A stretch of DNA of 44,446 bases from a virus. The stretch lies in the IMG/VR virus record IMGVR_UViG_3300020172_004437, positions 1 through 44,446 of that record; one strand, written 5' to 3'. Below, piece after piece: positions 14,402 to 21,797 of this stretch (position 1 is the stretch's first letter; every line of letters starts with the position of its first letter). A program made the translations under genes and the position numbers. The notes below the pieces were generated by a model. The model searched no databases. It was not told the origin of the DNA and was given only the letters and a program-made list of their open reading frames with translations.

Positions 14402-14773
14402 ATGGAAACTGAAAATTCAATAAACATATTCATTAATACATTCTACCCTGAAATAGAATTTAAAATTCACGCTCAATACGATAGTCATTGGATGTGTGAT
14501 TTACCTCATAGATGGAGGTACACCATTGAAATTATTAATTTTGAAGGTAATATGATATATAACCATCAGGATTTCACTCCAATATATAAGTTAACAAACG
14601 GTCAAACGGTTGATTTAGATACAATTTATGACAAAATGGATACTTTTATCCCTCATATTAGTGATAAAATTACTTTTTTCTATATGACTGATAAAGGTTA
14701 TATTAAAAATCTTGAAAGAATCAAATACCATTCTTCAGGAACCACCTATATGAATGAATATTTTGTAGGATAA
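14402..14773 (+). CDS. Hypothetical protein with SSGTTYMNEYFVG ending
   Basis: 123 aa from ATG 14402; a longer frame would run through the terminator and promoter. No tag (METENSINIFINTFYPEIEF). Strands FKIHAQYDSHW and RYTIEIINFEG, then a helix and the C-terminal motif YHSSGTTYMNEYFVG, which matches the 10777 gene. The motif at the extreme C-terminus may be a conserved interaction peptide. Function unknown. Confidence 0.7.
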   Translation: METENSINIFINTFYPEIEFKIHAQYDSHWMCDLPHRWRYTIEIINFEGNMIYNHQDFTPIYKLTNGQTVDLDTIYDKMDTFIPHISDKITFFYMTDKGYIKNLERIKYHSSGTTYMNEYFVG

Positions 14774-14797
14774 CTTTATATTTTGTCGTTTATCAAG

Positions 14798-14804
14798 TAT
14801 TTAT
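14798..14804 (+). promoter_or_regulatory. TATTTAT box for the 14824 gene
   Basis: AAGTATTTATTAATA, 19 nt before the ATG at 14824. Confidence 0.6.
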
Positions 14805-14823
14805 TAATAAAAATAATATTAAT

Positions 14824-15573
14824 ATGGGACAAGAATTAATAAATGAAGAGTTAGAAAAGATGAAATATCTTTTTGGATATCAAAAAGGTGTTGTTATTTC
14901 TGAACAACAAAGTAGAGGAACTTCGGGAACTAGTGGTTCTTCAGGAACCGCAGGTAGTAGTGGTTCATCGGCTTCTACGGCGAATCCTGACGATGCCGAT
15001 TGGACTAAAGTAGTTAATTACTATACAGGTAATACTGACGCATCTTGGGAATTTGTAAGTGCAGGTACTTATGACAGTGGAGCAGTCATTTACGATTTTA
15101 TTGAAGTAAAAACCAAGGATACCGCAACAAATGGGACGGATTGTACAATGAAACTTTATGACGATAAAGACGCTTATAAACGTAATTGTAGAAAGGCTAA
15201 AACAATAAATGGACAGTGGTCTTGGGATGGTAATAAACCAACATTAACTTGGGAGGATAGAATAACTAAATCATCTCCTGGTTATGTATCAGATACTGAT
15301 ACTGATTGGAGTGGAGTAACCAACGATAATAGAATTATGGGAGTTGGTGCTAAAGGAAGTTTAGTAAAAAAAGTTCAAAACTTTTTAGCGTCTAACGGTT
15401 ATACTGGAGAAACATTTACTAACGATATTCAAGCTTGTGCGACAGATGAGAATAGTTGTGATGGAATTTACGGAGTAAAAACTAAAAATATGGTTAAGAA
15501 ATTCCAAGAAGATGCTGATATTAAACCTGACGGTATTTTTGGAACTCAGACTTATGATGCAATGTTTGAATAA
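14824..15573 (+). CDS. Tagged peptidoglycan-binding protein
   Basis: 249 aa. N-terminus MGQELINEELEKMKYLFGYQ with VISE-QQ at about residues 26-30, then a Gly/Ser/Thr linker (TSGTSGSSGTAGSSGSS), a central beta domain with a Cys pair (NGTDCTMKLY, YKRNCRKAK), and a C-terminal PG_binding_1-type repeat about 170-249 (VGAKGSLVKKVQNFLASNGY ... CDGIYGVKTKNMVKKFQ ... IKPDGIFGTQTY). A virion protein that binds cell wall is the simplest reading. Ends at a terminator shared with the convergent small basic gene. Confidence 0.8.
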   Translation: MGQELINEELEKMKYLFGYQKGVVISEQQSRGTSGTSGSSGTAGSSGSSASTANPDDADWTKVVNYYTGNTDASWEFVSAGTYDSGAVIYDFIEVKTKDTATNGTDCTMKLYDDKDAYKRNCRKAKTINGQWSWDGNKPTLTWEDRITKSSPGYVSDTDTDWSGVTNDNRIMGVGAKGSLVKKVQNFLASNGYTGETFTNDIQACATDENSCDGIYGVKTKNMVKKFQEDADIKPDGIFGTQTYDAMFE

Positions 15574-15594
15574 ACATAATAAAAAGATAAAAAT

Positions 15595-15624
15595 AAAACC
15601 CCATTAATTGGGGTTTTATTTTTT
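15595..15624 (+). terminator. Terminator after 15573
   Basis: AAAACCCC/GGGGTTTT with loop ATTAATT, then ATTTTTT. It overlaps the stop of the 15623 gene. Confidence 0.8.
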
Positions 15625-15766
15625 AATGACCTTGTCCTCTATTTAACTTTTTATAATTTTTAGAACTTTTTAATTTAGAGGTTTTAGATTTTGAGTGAAC
15701 ACCAGGACGACTAACCTTAGGTCTATCGATTTTGGTTGAGGTTTGAGAAGTTTTTGCCTTTGCCAT
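15623..15766 (-). CDS. 47-aa small basic protein
   Basis: Starts MAKAKTSQTSTKIDRP and ends in SSKNYKKLNRGQGH, with about one third Lys/Arg/His and no hydrophobic core. Small proteins with a KSKTSK...NYKK...RGQG pattern recur in phages of Bacteroidetes as far as I recall. Likely nucleic-acid binding or disordered. Convergent with the 14824 gene; no clear TATTTAT box, only AATATTTAATAG upstream. Confidence 0.65.
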   Translation of the reverse strand: MAKAKTSQTSTKIDRPKVSRPGVHSKSKTSKLKSSKNYKKLNRGQGH

Positions 15767-15864
15767 TTCTTTTAGTATTAGTTTTATTTACTATTAAATA
15801 TTAAACCACTAAAAAAATAAACAGATTAAGTTTCCTAATATTGATTATCAATTATATTTAAATT

Positions 15865-16050
15865 ATGACAAACGAACAAAAAGCTCAGATGTATGGTGAT
15901 TTACTAAATCAACACACAAGAATATCAAATAAAATCGCATCTATTAAAGGGGAAAGTCTCGAGATGAATCAACAACAATTAAATGAGATTCAAAAGTTAC
16001 AGAACCAACAGATTAAGATTATGAATGATATCAACAAACTATTAAGTTAA
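15865..16050 (+). CDS. Small coiled-coil protein
   Basis: 61 aa starting MTNEQKAQMYGDLL. Gln/Asn/Lys-rich, one long predicted helix with heptads (QQQLNEIQKLQNQQIKIMND). No tag. Ends directly at a bidirectional terminator. Function unknown. Confidence 0.65.
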   Translation: MTNEQKAQMYGDLLNQHTRISNKIASIKGESLEMNQQQLNEIQKLQNQQIKIMNDINKLLS

Positions 16051-16084
16051 AAAAAAAATCCTCTTTTAAGAGGATTTTTTTGTA
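16051..16084. terminator. Bidirectional terminator
   Basis: Perfect AAATCCTCTT/AAGAGGATTT stem flanked by A and T runs, between convergent genes 15865 and 16066; it overlaps the end of the latter. Confidence 0.85.
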
Positions 16085-17241
16085 AATAAAGATTCTTTCA
16101 GAATATAATTCTGAACTCCCAAGGCTTTCAACCAAAGCTCTCTATTATTAATTGATTCGTTTTTAATATCTTTAGACATTGCAAAAAGTTTAGCGATTTT
16201 TCTAATCATTTTATTTGATACAAATTTAAAGTATTTTTCTTCATATTCAAAATATTTTTTGAAATTATTATCAAATTTATTTATTTCTTTGACGTAATCG
16301 TTAAAAAACTTACCTTTTTCACCACTAAAACCTAAAATGGCTTCTATAAAATTACTAGATAACCTTCTAGACATACTCATACCTCTCCAATTTGTAATGT
16401 TGTTTAAAAATAATCTTAAACACTCGTCAATTATTTCATCGTCAGTCATATTTTTGTATGAAATATCATTTTCATCAAAAATAAATTTAAGATTTTCAAT
16501 ATCTTGATGTAGTTCATTTCTTAAACCTTCATAGGTAAAAGATTCTATTTTTTTTAACCTTTTATATGTTTCATTGTCCATTAAGAATTGGTAAAAATCT
16601 TTTTTAGTTATTTTTCCACTATCAATCAATGACGCTAATTCAGACGGCCTTACTAAATTTTCAATAGAATGTGTATAATATGTATTATGTAAGAACTCAT
16701 TTAATGGTTTAATATTTGCAAATTTGTTAGATGAAAACACATCATAATTAACTCTATCTCTAAGACTATGTTTTCTTTTCTTGAATGAATCGTAGTAATG
16801 TTTTAACTCGTGAACGATTGAACTAACTATTTTTGGTTTGTTACTGTTTAAAAAATTTTTTATATCCAAACCTTTCACTTCATCATTTTCAGGGATTGCC
16901 AAAATAAATCTAATATTAAAACTATCTTTATTAAATTTTATTTTCACTTTAAAGTTTTTAGTAACTTTTGATTCATCTGAAGTTGCCATACCAGCAATCT
17001 CGTATTCTGTGTGAGGAATAAATTCTATACTAAAATTAACGTAGTTAAAAGTTAAATCAGATATGTTAAAACCATCTTTATTGTAAAGAGTTGTTTCATA
17101 ATTCTCTGATAGGTCAATTTCTTCATTATCATCTAACTCATTAATTATTTCATCATAAATTTGATTACCCACATTTAAAATGTTTTTAGGAACACCTAAC
17201 TCTTCATCTAAGGCTTTTTTTATGTTTTCTTTTAAGTTCAT
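16066..17241 (-). CDS. HExxH metallopeptidase-like protein
   Basis: 391 aa starting MNLKENIKKALDEELGVP. Residues 141-151 read SIVHELKHYYD, a zincin HExxH site with H144, E145 and H148; a third ligand cannot be fixed by eye. A beta-rich domain precedes it (about 50-120) and a long helical domain follows. No signal peptide. The amphipathic N-terminus could be a distant tag variant. Substrate unknown: a phage peptidase could process virion proteins or host targets. A TATTTAT box lies 17 nt upstream of the start. Confidence 0.7.
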   Translation of the reverse strand: MNLKENIKKALDEELGVPKNILNVGNQIYDEIINELDDNEEIDLSENYETTLYNKDGFNISDLTFNYVNFSIEFIPHTEYEIAGMATSDESKVTKNFKVKIKFNKDSFNIRFILAIPENDEVKGLDIKNFLNSNKPKIVSSIVHELKHYYDSFKKRKHSLRDRVNYDVFSSNKFANIKPLNEFLHNTYYTHSIENLVRPSELASLIDSGKITKKDFYQFLMDNETYKRLKKIESFTYEGLRNELHQDIENLKFIFDENDISYKNMTDDEIIDECLRLFLNNITNWRGMSMSRRLSSNFIEAILGFSGEKGKFFNDYVKEINKFDNNFKKYFEYEEKYFKFVSNKMIRKIAKLFAMSKDIKNESINNRELWLKALGVQNYILKESLFTKKSS

Positions 17242-17258
17242 TTACATATGTTTTAATA

Positions 17259-17265
17259 ATAAATA
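17259..17265 (-). promoter_or_regulatory. TATTTAT box for the metallopeptidase gene
   Basis: Minus strand ACTATTTATTATT, 17 nt before the start at 17241. Confidence 0.6.
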
Positions 17266-17274
17266 GTTAATCTT

Positions 17275-17511
17275 GTGAGAATAGAAACCACTAAAAAAAT
17301 ATTTGAAAGTTTATTTAAAGACTTAGATATTGAAATTTTAAGTTACAATGTTTTACCCAGAAATAAATTAAATGAACATTTTGAATGGGTTGAGGATAGC
17401 CCTGCAATTTTTGTTGGGGTTAAATTAAAAGGTGATAAAAGAGAGACTAATAATATGAGTGACACTTTAACAAATTTAACAGGTTTCGAATATAATGTGT
17501 TCACCGAGTAA
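17275..17511 (+). CDS. Small hypothetical protein, GTG start
   Basis: 78 aa read from GTG 17275 (MRIETTKKIFESLFKDLDI); no ATG is available without losing the N-terminal helix. Strands FVGVKLKGDKRE and FEYNVFTE; ends 82 nt before the leucine-rich-repeat gene. Divergent from the metallopeptidase. Unknown. Confidence 0.55.
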   Translation: MRIETTKKIFESLFKDLDIEILSYNVLPRNKLNEHFEWVEDSPAIFVGVKLKGDKRETNNMSDTLTNLTGFEYNVFTE

Positions 17512-17530
17512 AAATTTACAAAAAAACGAA

Positions 17531-17538
17531 TATTTATA
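17531..17538 (+). promoter_or_regulatory. TATTTATA box for the LRR gene
   Basis: GAATATTTATAACTAG, 55 nt before the ATG at 17594; the CTAG array begins just after it. Confidence 0.55.
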
Positions 17539-17539
17539 A

Positions 17540-17573
17540 CTAGTTCTAGTTTCTAGAGCACTAGTTAAACTAG
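17540..17573. repeat. Five CTAG tetramers with stepping spacing
   Basis: CTAG starts at 17540, 17546, 17553, 17561 and 17570, so start-to-start distances are 6, 7, 8 and 9 nt. Overlapping ACTAGT palindromes allow several alternative hairpins in the leader. Possibly an operator. Confidence 0.6.
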
Positions 17574-17593
17574 ATTTATTTAAAATTAATATA

Positions 17594-19390
17594 ATGAAAT
17601 TATTAAATTTACTTAGTAGTAATATAATACTGGAGGTTTCTGAAAAACTTAAGAAACAACTTATTGCCAAATTTAGTGGAAGTACCACAGATACTGAAGA
17701 TGAGATAATTTCAGTAATAGATTCTTTTGATAGATACAAACAAGGATTACCTGCTGATAAGAGAGATATTATGAAATACTCATATGATGAGTTAAAAAAC
17801 GTAATCCAATCTAAAGAAAGTGTTAAAAGTATTGGTGATATTTTTACAGAATTTAAAAAGAAAGAAAAAGGTATTGAGAATAATGCCTTAAAGAGATACA
17901 TTAAGAAATTTTTAGAGATTAAATCTGAACTACCTAAAGACAAACAAAACATTCTTAAATATAGTTTTCTTTCGTTAGTCAAAATTGTAGACGATTTATA
18001 TTCTCGTTTATTGACTAAAAAAATGTTAGATAAGTTTTCGAAAGAAAACCCTAACCTAACCCAAGACCAAGTATTGTTTTATATCGATTCTTATGGGGAA
18101 AATTTCGATTTAATTCCTTTCGAGACTAAAGGTATAGACAAGATGTCTTTTAGTGAATTAGAACACCTTTTAGACGGTTTACAAGGTAAAAAAGGAGCGT
18201 CTAACGATAATAAAGAAGATTATGGGGATATTGACATAATTTATGACGAAAATAACCTTAAAATATTTTCACCATTGACTAAAGACCAATGTATCAGATT
18301 AAAGAATGGTAGAAGTTGGTGTACAAGTCGTGAAGGTAGTGGTAATATGTATTATAACTACAGATTGGGTAACGAAAGAACTCTTTATTACGTTGTTGAT
18401 GAAGATATGAATTTTGACGACTTAAATTATGCGGTTGTTATACTTGTAGACCCTAATGGTAGAATGGCAATGGCCGATAGGTCTAATTCAGGTAGATACG
18501 GGGGTTCAACTAATATTCCTTGGTCCGAAATTGTATCTAAAGTACCTAAATTAGAAGGTTTAGAGAAATTATTTGTACCAAAACCTCTAACACAAGAAGA
18601 AAGAGAACTAATCAATACTGTTAGAAATGCCAAAGTAGGTGATAATCCTATGAAATCTTTTAAAACACCACAAGAAGTTGAGATGTGGTTGGAATACAAT
18701 AGTCCTAGACTTTCTGACGAACAATACGCACATTTAACTCCTGATTTAAAGAAAAAATATATTGCTTTAGGAATGAATTTATCGTCTACTATGATAAAAT
18801 CATCAGAACCTGAAGTTATTAGATACTATGTTGGTAAAAAAATAGAAAAACTTAAACAAACCAATGTAAACAATTTAAGTACTGAAGATATTGCTCTTTT
18901 AAACACTCCTATGTTGAAAAAACTAAAAGAGGATATGAAAGAAAAATTTGTAAAAGATTTAGTAATTAACGGTACTAAAGTTGAGATAGAATATCCTAAC
19001 GGTAATGCTTCAAAATTTGTGGCCTTATACGGTTTTGACGAATTATTTGAAACTTTACCTAATAATATAACTAATTTCTTATTTAATAATAAATCTAAAG
19101 ATGATTTTAACTTATCATTACCACCTAGTATTGGAAGATTTAAAAATTTAGAAGCTTTATTATTAATGAAATGTGTTAAGAGTATACCTGAGGAGATTGG
19201 TGAATTAAAAAATCTATCTTTCTTGGCTCTACCTGATAACCCATCTTTGGTTGAGATACCTAATTCTATATTAACTTTACCTAACTTGATGTTTGTTAAT
19301 TTAAAAGGCAGTGAGAATGTTAACACTACTGAAGAATTTAAACAAAGATTCAACAATGAAGGTTCAGGGTTCTATACAAAAAAACTTTAA
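17594..19390 (+). CDS. WCT-domain protein with leucine-rich repeats
   Basis: 598 aa, start MKLLNLLSSNIILEVSEKLK. Residues 15-200 hold three repeats ending in a DI-x-KYSF-x-EL pattern (RDIMKYSYDELK, QNILKYSFLSLV, IDKMSFSELEHLL). Residues about 215-320 form a beta domain with GRSWCTSREGSGNMYYNYR (W242-C243-T244) and AVVILVDPNGRMAMADR, shared with the 27867 gene. Residues about 500-580 are leucine-rich repeats (LEALLLMKCVKSIPEEIGEL, LSFLALPDNPSLVEIP). LRRs bind proteins; the WCT domain is unassigned. The N-terminal NIILE-VSE could be a tag. A large multi-domain, possibly packaged effector. Confidence 0.75.
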   Translation: MKLLNLLSSNIILEVSEKLKKQLIAKFSGSTTDTEDEIISVIDSFDRYKQGLPADKRDIMKYSYDELKNVIQSKESVKSIGDIFTEFKKKEKGIENNALKRYIKKFLEIKSELPKDKQNILKYSFLSLVKIVDDLYSRLLTKKMLDKFSKENPNLTQDQVLFYIDSYGENFDLIPFETKGIDKMSFSELEHLLDGLQGKKGASNDNKEDYGDIDIIYDENNLKIFSPLTKDQCIRLKNGRSWCTSREGSGNMYYNYRLGNERTLYYVVDEDMNFDDLNYAVVILVDPNGRMAMADRSNSGRYGGSTNIPWSEIVSKVPKLEGLEKLFVPKPLTQEERELINTVRNAKVGDNPMKSFKTPQEVEMWLEYNSPRLSDEQYAHLTPDLKKKYIALGMNLSSTMIKSSEPEVIRYYVGKKIEKLKQTNVNNLSTEDIALLNTPMLKKLKEDMKEKFVKDLVINGTKVEIEYPNGNASKFVALYGFDELFETLPNNITNFLFNNKSKDDFNLSLPPSIGRFKNLEALLLMKCVKSIPEEIGELKNLSFLALPDNPSLVEIPNSILTLPNLMFVNLKGSENVNTTEEFKQRFNNEGSGFYTKKL

Positions 19391-19656
19391 AGAACGTCTA
19401 GCGTATTAATTAAAGTTAATTCATCTTTAAATCCTGTATATTTCCATCCTTCATTAATTAACATATTAAGACCTGTTGGAAAGACATCTAAAGAATCGTC
19501 AATTTCAGTTGCAAAAACTTTTGCGTGTACAACATACTTTTTAGTATTGGTTGAATAAGTCACGGATTCTATTTTAACTTGACACCCAGTTCCAAACATA
19601 AGTTCCATATCCTCTTTTTGGATAACGTTAATTAGATGTTCAAGCATTCTTTTCAT
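19387..19656 (-). CDS. Small hypothetical protein
   Basis: 89 aa starting MKRMLEHLINVIQKEDMEL; strands CQVKIESVTYS and KYVVHAKVFATEIDD, C-terminal helix GLNMLINEGWKYTG. Its layout (helix, strands, helix) is reminiscent of the tagged small proteins but without the tag. The 3' end overlaps the LRR gene by 4 nt, tail to tail. Unknown. Confidence 0.65.
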   Translation of the reverse strand: MKRMLEHLINVIQKEDMELMFGTGCQVKIESVTYSTNTKKYVVHAKVFATEIDDSLDVFPTGLNMLINEGWKYTGFKDELTLINTLDVL

Positions 19657-19690
19657 ATTTAATAATTATACTATAATTAAGATTAAAGTG

Positions 19691-19698
19691 TATTTATA
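19691..19698 (+). promoter_or_regulatory. TATTTATA box, leaderless geometry
   Basis: TATTTAT AGTT ATG: 4 nt to the start at 19702. Confidence 0.65.
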
Positions 19699-19701
19699 GT
19701 T

Positions 19702-20004
19702 ATGAAGTTTATTATTACAGAGGAACAGAAAAATTTGATAGATAAGTATTCGGGTAATACTGATGAAAAAGTATTATCACATCTTAAAAGACACTTCCCT
19801 ATTCAAGTACAGGAGTTTGAATGGTTTGATAAACCATTTAGAACTATTTTTATTGATGATAAAACTAGAAACTTAGACACTAATAAAAAATATTTGGTAA
19901 ACACCATCTTTTATTTATTGGAGGATATATTTCCTAATGTCGATAAGAATATTCTAAGAAGAACTATTAAGTATTATATCGATGTTAATAGGACTTTGGA
20001 TTAA
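19702..20004 (+). CDS. Tagged small protein
   Basis: 100 aa starting MKFIITEEQKNLIDKYSG. The body has a strand FRTIFIDDKTRN, a helix LVNTIFYLLEDIFP and a terminal helix ILRRTIKYYIDVNRTLD, again the helix-strand-helix plan of the leftward array. Single gene between a TATTTAT box and the next box. Unknown function. Confidence 0.75.
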   Translation: MKFIITEEQKNLIDKYSGNTDEKVLSHLKRHFPIQVQEFEWFDKPFRTIFIDDKTRNLDTNKKYLVNTIFYLLEDIFPNVDKNILRRTIKYYIDVNRTLD

Positions 20005-20018
20005 ATAAAATAATTTGA

Positions 20019-20026
20019 TATTTATA
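20019..20026 (+). promoter_or_regulatory. TATTTATA box for the 20040 gene
   Basis: TTGATATTTATAAATA, 13 nt before the ATG at 20040. Confidence 0.6.
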
Positions 20027-20039
20027 AATAAAAAACAGA

Positions 20040-20840
20040 ATGAAAAATAGTTTAGCATTGGTTATAACAGAAAATGATGTTACCCATATTAAAGATTTAT
20101 ATAGTAGAACAATTACCGAACAAACAAATGAAGATAAGCCCGAAGACGTTAAAGTCTTCCAAGATTGGTTAGATACAACCTATCCTGAATGGTTGAATGG
20201 TAAAAAGTTAAACAAAGGTAAAGGGTATGGCACTTTTGGACCTAATACCAAGAAAGCTTGGGAAGCTCATAAAGATGAGTTTAAAGGAGGTAAAAAAGAA
20301 TATCGTTTTTGGGATTCATCCACTAAGAAATGGAGTGACTTAAAAACATCTAAAGAATTAAATGATTTATATAATTCAGGTACTATTAAAGATGAAACTA
20401 TTGTTCATAAATTAGGTATGGGTAGAAATGAAACAATTACTTTAGGTCAGATTGATGTGATTAATACTCCCGCTCCTTATGCAGAACCGACTACGACAAC
20501 AACTACTGTTAAAGCGGAAGAACCTTATAGTGATTACGAAAGAAAAAATTTTGGAGACCAAGAAAGAGGGTCAAAACAAACTCCGTTTGGAAAAACAGAC
20601 GATAAGTTTAAGTTTAACGATACCGAAGAATTTAAAAGATGGTATAAGATAATTTACCAAGGAGATTTACCTACTGAGGCAACAGTAACATTTGATACTG
20701 AAAAGAATACTGCCAAAGTTGAGAATATAAATTTACAAAAGTCGTTAATATATCAATGGTCTCCTAATACAGGTACTTACGAAACTCCGACTACTGACCA
20801 GGAAGTTCAAAAATTTAATTTACCTCCAGCTAAAAAATAA
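20040..20840 (+). CDS. Tagged protein with peptidoglycan-binding-like domain
   Basis: 266 aa starting MKNSLALVITENDVTHIKDL, then SRTITE-QTNED at about residues 24-30. Residues about 37-80 (VKVFQDWLDTTYPEWLNGK, GKGYGTFGPNTKKAWEAH) follow the plan of a PG_binding_1-like repeat (FQxWL, G-x-x-G-x-x-T-x-x-A). A middle domain and a Thr-rich linker (PTTTTTTVKAEEP) precede a C-terminal region with FKRWYKIIYQGDLP. Two cleavage-like motifs (VITE-N and TITE-Q) lie in the first 30 residues. Confidence 0.75.
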   Translation: MKNSLALVITENDVTHIKDLYSRTITEQTNEDKPEDVKVFQDWLDTTYPEWLNGKKLNKGKGYGTFGPNTKKAWEAHKDEFKGGKKEYRFWDSSTKKWSDLKTSKELNDLYNSGTIKDETIVHKLGMGRNETITLGQIDVINTPAPYAEPTTTTTTVKAEEPYSDYERKNFGDQERGSKQTPFGKTDDKFKFNDTEEFKRWYKIIYQGDLPTEATVTFDTEKNTAKVENINLQKSLIYQWSPNTGTYETPTTDQEVQKFNLPPAKK

Positions 20841-20881
20841 TTGATTTATTACTTATAAAGTATTATCATTAAAATAAAAAT

Positions 20882-21085
20882 ATGTATTTAAACTTTATTT
20901 TAACGGTACTGTGTTTGATTTTATTATCATTTTTAGGTTTTGGGGTTTTTCTTTATAAAAAATTTGGTAATACTATATCAAATTTAAAACAAGGTCCTCA
21001 GATTCCACCATTAGGTGACCCTAAACATATGGAAGAGTCTATGAAGATGATTAATAATTTAATGAAAAATTTCCCTAAAAAGTAA
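20882..21085 (+). CDS. Small single-pass membrane protein
   Basis: 67 aa; residues 1-28 are hydrophobic (MYLNFILTVLCLILLSFLGF), followed by a basic turn YKKFGN and a Pro/Met-rich cytoplasmic tail ending NNLMKNFPKK. Positive-inside rule places the N-terminus outside. It ends at a bidirectional terminator. Could be an antiholin or spanin-like partner; no motif decides. Confidence 0.65.
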   Translation: MYLNFILTVLCLILLSFLGFGVFLYKKFGNTISNLKQGPQIPPLGDPKHMEESMKMINNLMKNFPKK

Positions 21086-21086
21086 C

Positions 21087-21114
21087 AAAAAACCCCCAAA
21101 TTGGGGGTTTTTTA
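21087..21114. terminator. Bidirectional terminator
   Basis: AAAAAACCCCC/GGGGGTTTTTT hairpin with loop AAATT between convergent genes 20882 and 21116. Confidence 0.9.
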
Positions 21115-21115
21115 A

Positions 21116-21712
21116 TTATTTAATGTCTGATGATTCTATCAGTGTGTAAGTAAAACTATTACCGTGAATCTCTCTTGCTTTTTTACAAATAGACATAAAA
21201 GAATCGAAGTCTTTTACATTTGCAAATACTTGACATCCTTCAGACCAGTTTTCAACAAATGTTGATGTACCTGTAGCAGAACTACGATGTATGTTAATTC
21301 CAAAAACACCTTCTTGAATAACGTTCTCATCGTATTGCATATCTTTATCTTTATCACGATAAACTTTAACGTTCTTAGCTTGTTTAAGTGCTTCGTATTT
21401 TCCTTGGTGTAAACCGATAGTGTGTGAACCACGATATTGACCTTCGACCAATCTTGCAACACCATTGGCGTTGTGGTATTCTAACATAGCTTTTTTTCCA
21501 GGGTCAGTAGTACAAGACCATTGATGAAACTTCCACACACCGTTTTCTTTGTATGATACTGTCATAGTATCGTCAAAAACGTTTGTAACTTTATCACCCG
21601 TTGCCGAGTTTCTAACTCCTACGATATTAACGTCGAAGTCCTTCGCCCCTTCAAACCAAACATAACCTTTTGATTTTATTGCGGATTCAATTTGTTCTCT
21701 TGTGTAACTCAT
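21116..21712 (-). CDS. L,D-transpeptidase-like (YkuD-type) protein
   Basis: 198 aa starting MSYTREQIESAIKSKGY. The C-terminal half has GVFGINIHRSS (H142) and, 14 residues on, ENWSEGCQVF (S157, G159, C160), matching the H-x14-17-S-x-G-C active site of YkuD L,D-transpeptidases with E in place of the usual H/R. The upstream segment EGQYRGSHTIGLHQGKYEAL and the DKDKDMQYDE acidic turn are typical of a family of phage proteins of this size. Likely acts on peptidoglycan; cross-link editing or resistance to lysis from without are possible. No signal peptide. Confidence 0.7.
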   Translation of the reverse strand: MSYTREQIESAIKSKGYVWFEGAKDFDVNIVGVRNSATGDKVTNVFDDTMTVSYKENGVWKFHQWSCTTDPGKKAMLEYHNANGVARLVEGQYRGSHTIGLHQGKYEALKQAKNVKVYRDKDKDMQYDENVIQEGVFGINIHRSSATGTSTFVENWSEGCQVFANVKDFDSFMSICKKAREIHGNSFTYTLIESSDIK

Positions 21713-21725
21713 AACTTTTTTTAAT

Positions 21726-21732
21726 ATAAATA
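21726..21732 (-). promoter_or_regulatory. TATTTAT box for the YkuD-like gene
   Basis: Minus strand CATATTTATATT, 13 nt before the start at 21712. Confidence 0.55.
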
Positions 21733-21740
21733 TGGGACAG

Positions 21741-21776
21741 TAAAAAAAAGAACCCCCACCTTTTGAGTGGGGGTTT
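21741..21776 (-). terminator. Terminator of the zinc-ribbon gene
   Basis: Minus strand AAACCCCCAC/GTGGGGGTT hairpin followed by CTTTTTTTT. Confidence 0.85.
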
Positions 21777-21797
21777 GAAACCTTGTCGTTATTTTAA

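Noticed and set aside
17476-17982. 168-codon minus-strand ORF
   Set aside because: Antisense shadow of the 17275 and 17594 genes; Ser/Leu/Phe-rich composition typical of reverse AT-rich coding sequence.
18826-19356. 176-codon minus-strand ORF
   Set aside because: Antisense to the LRR region; the leucines and serines derive from the opposite strand's repeats.
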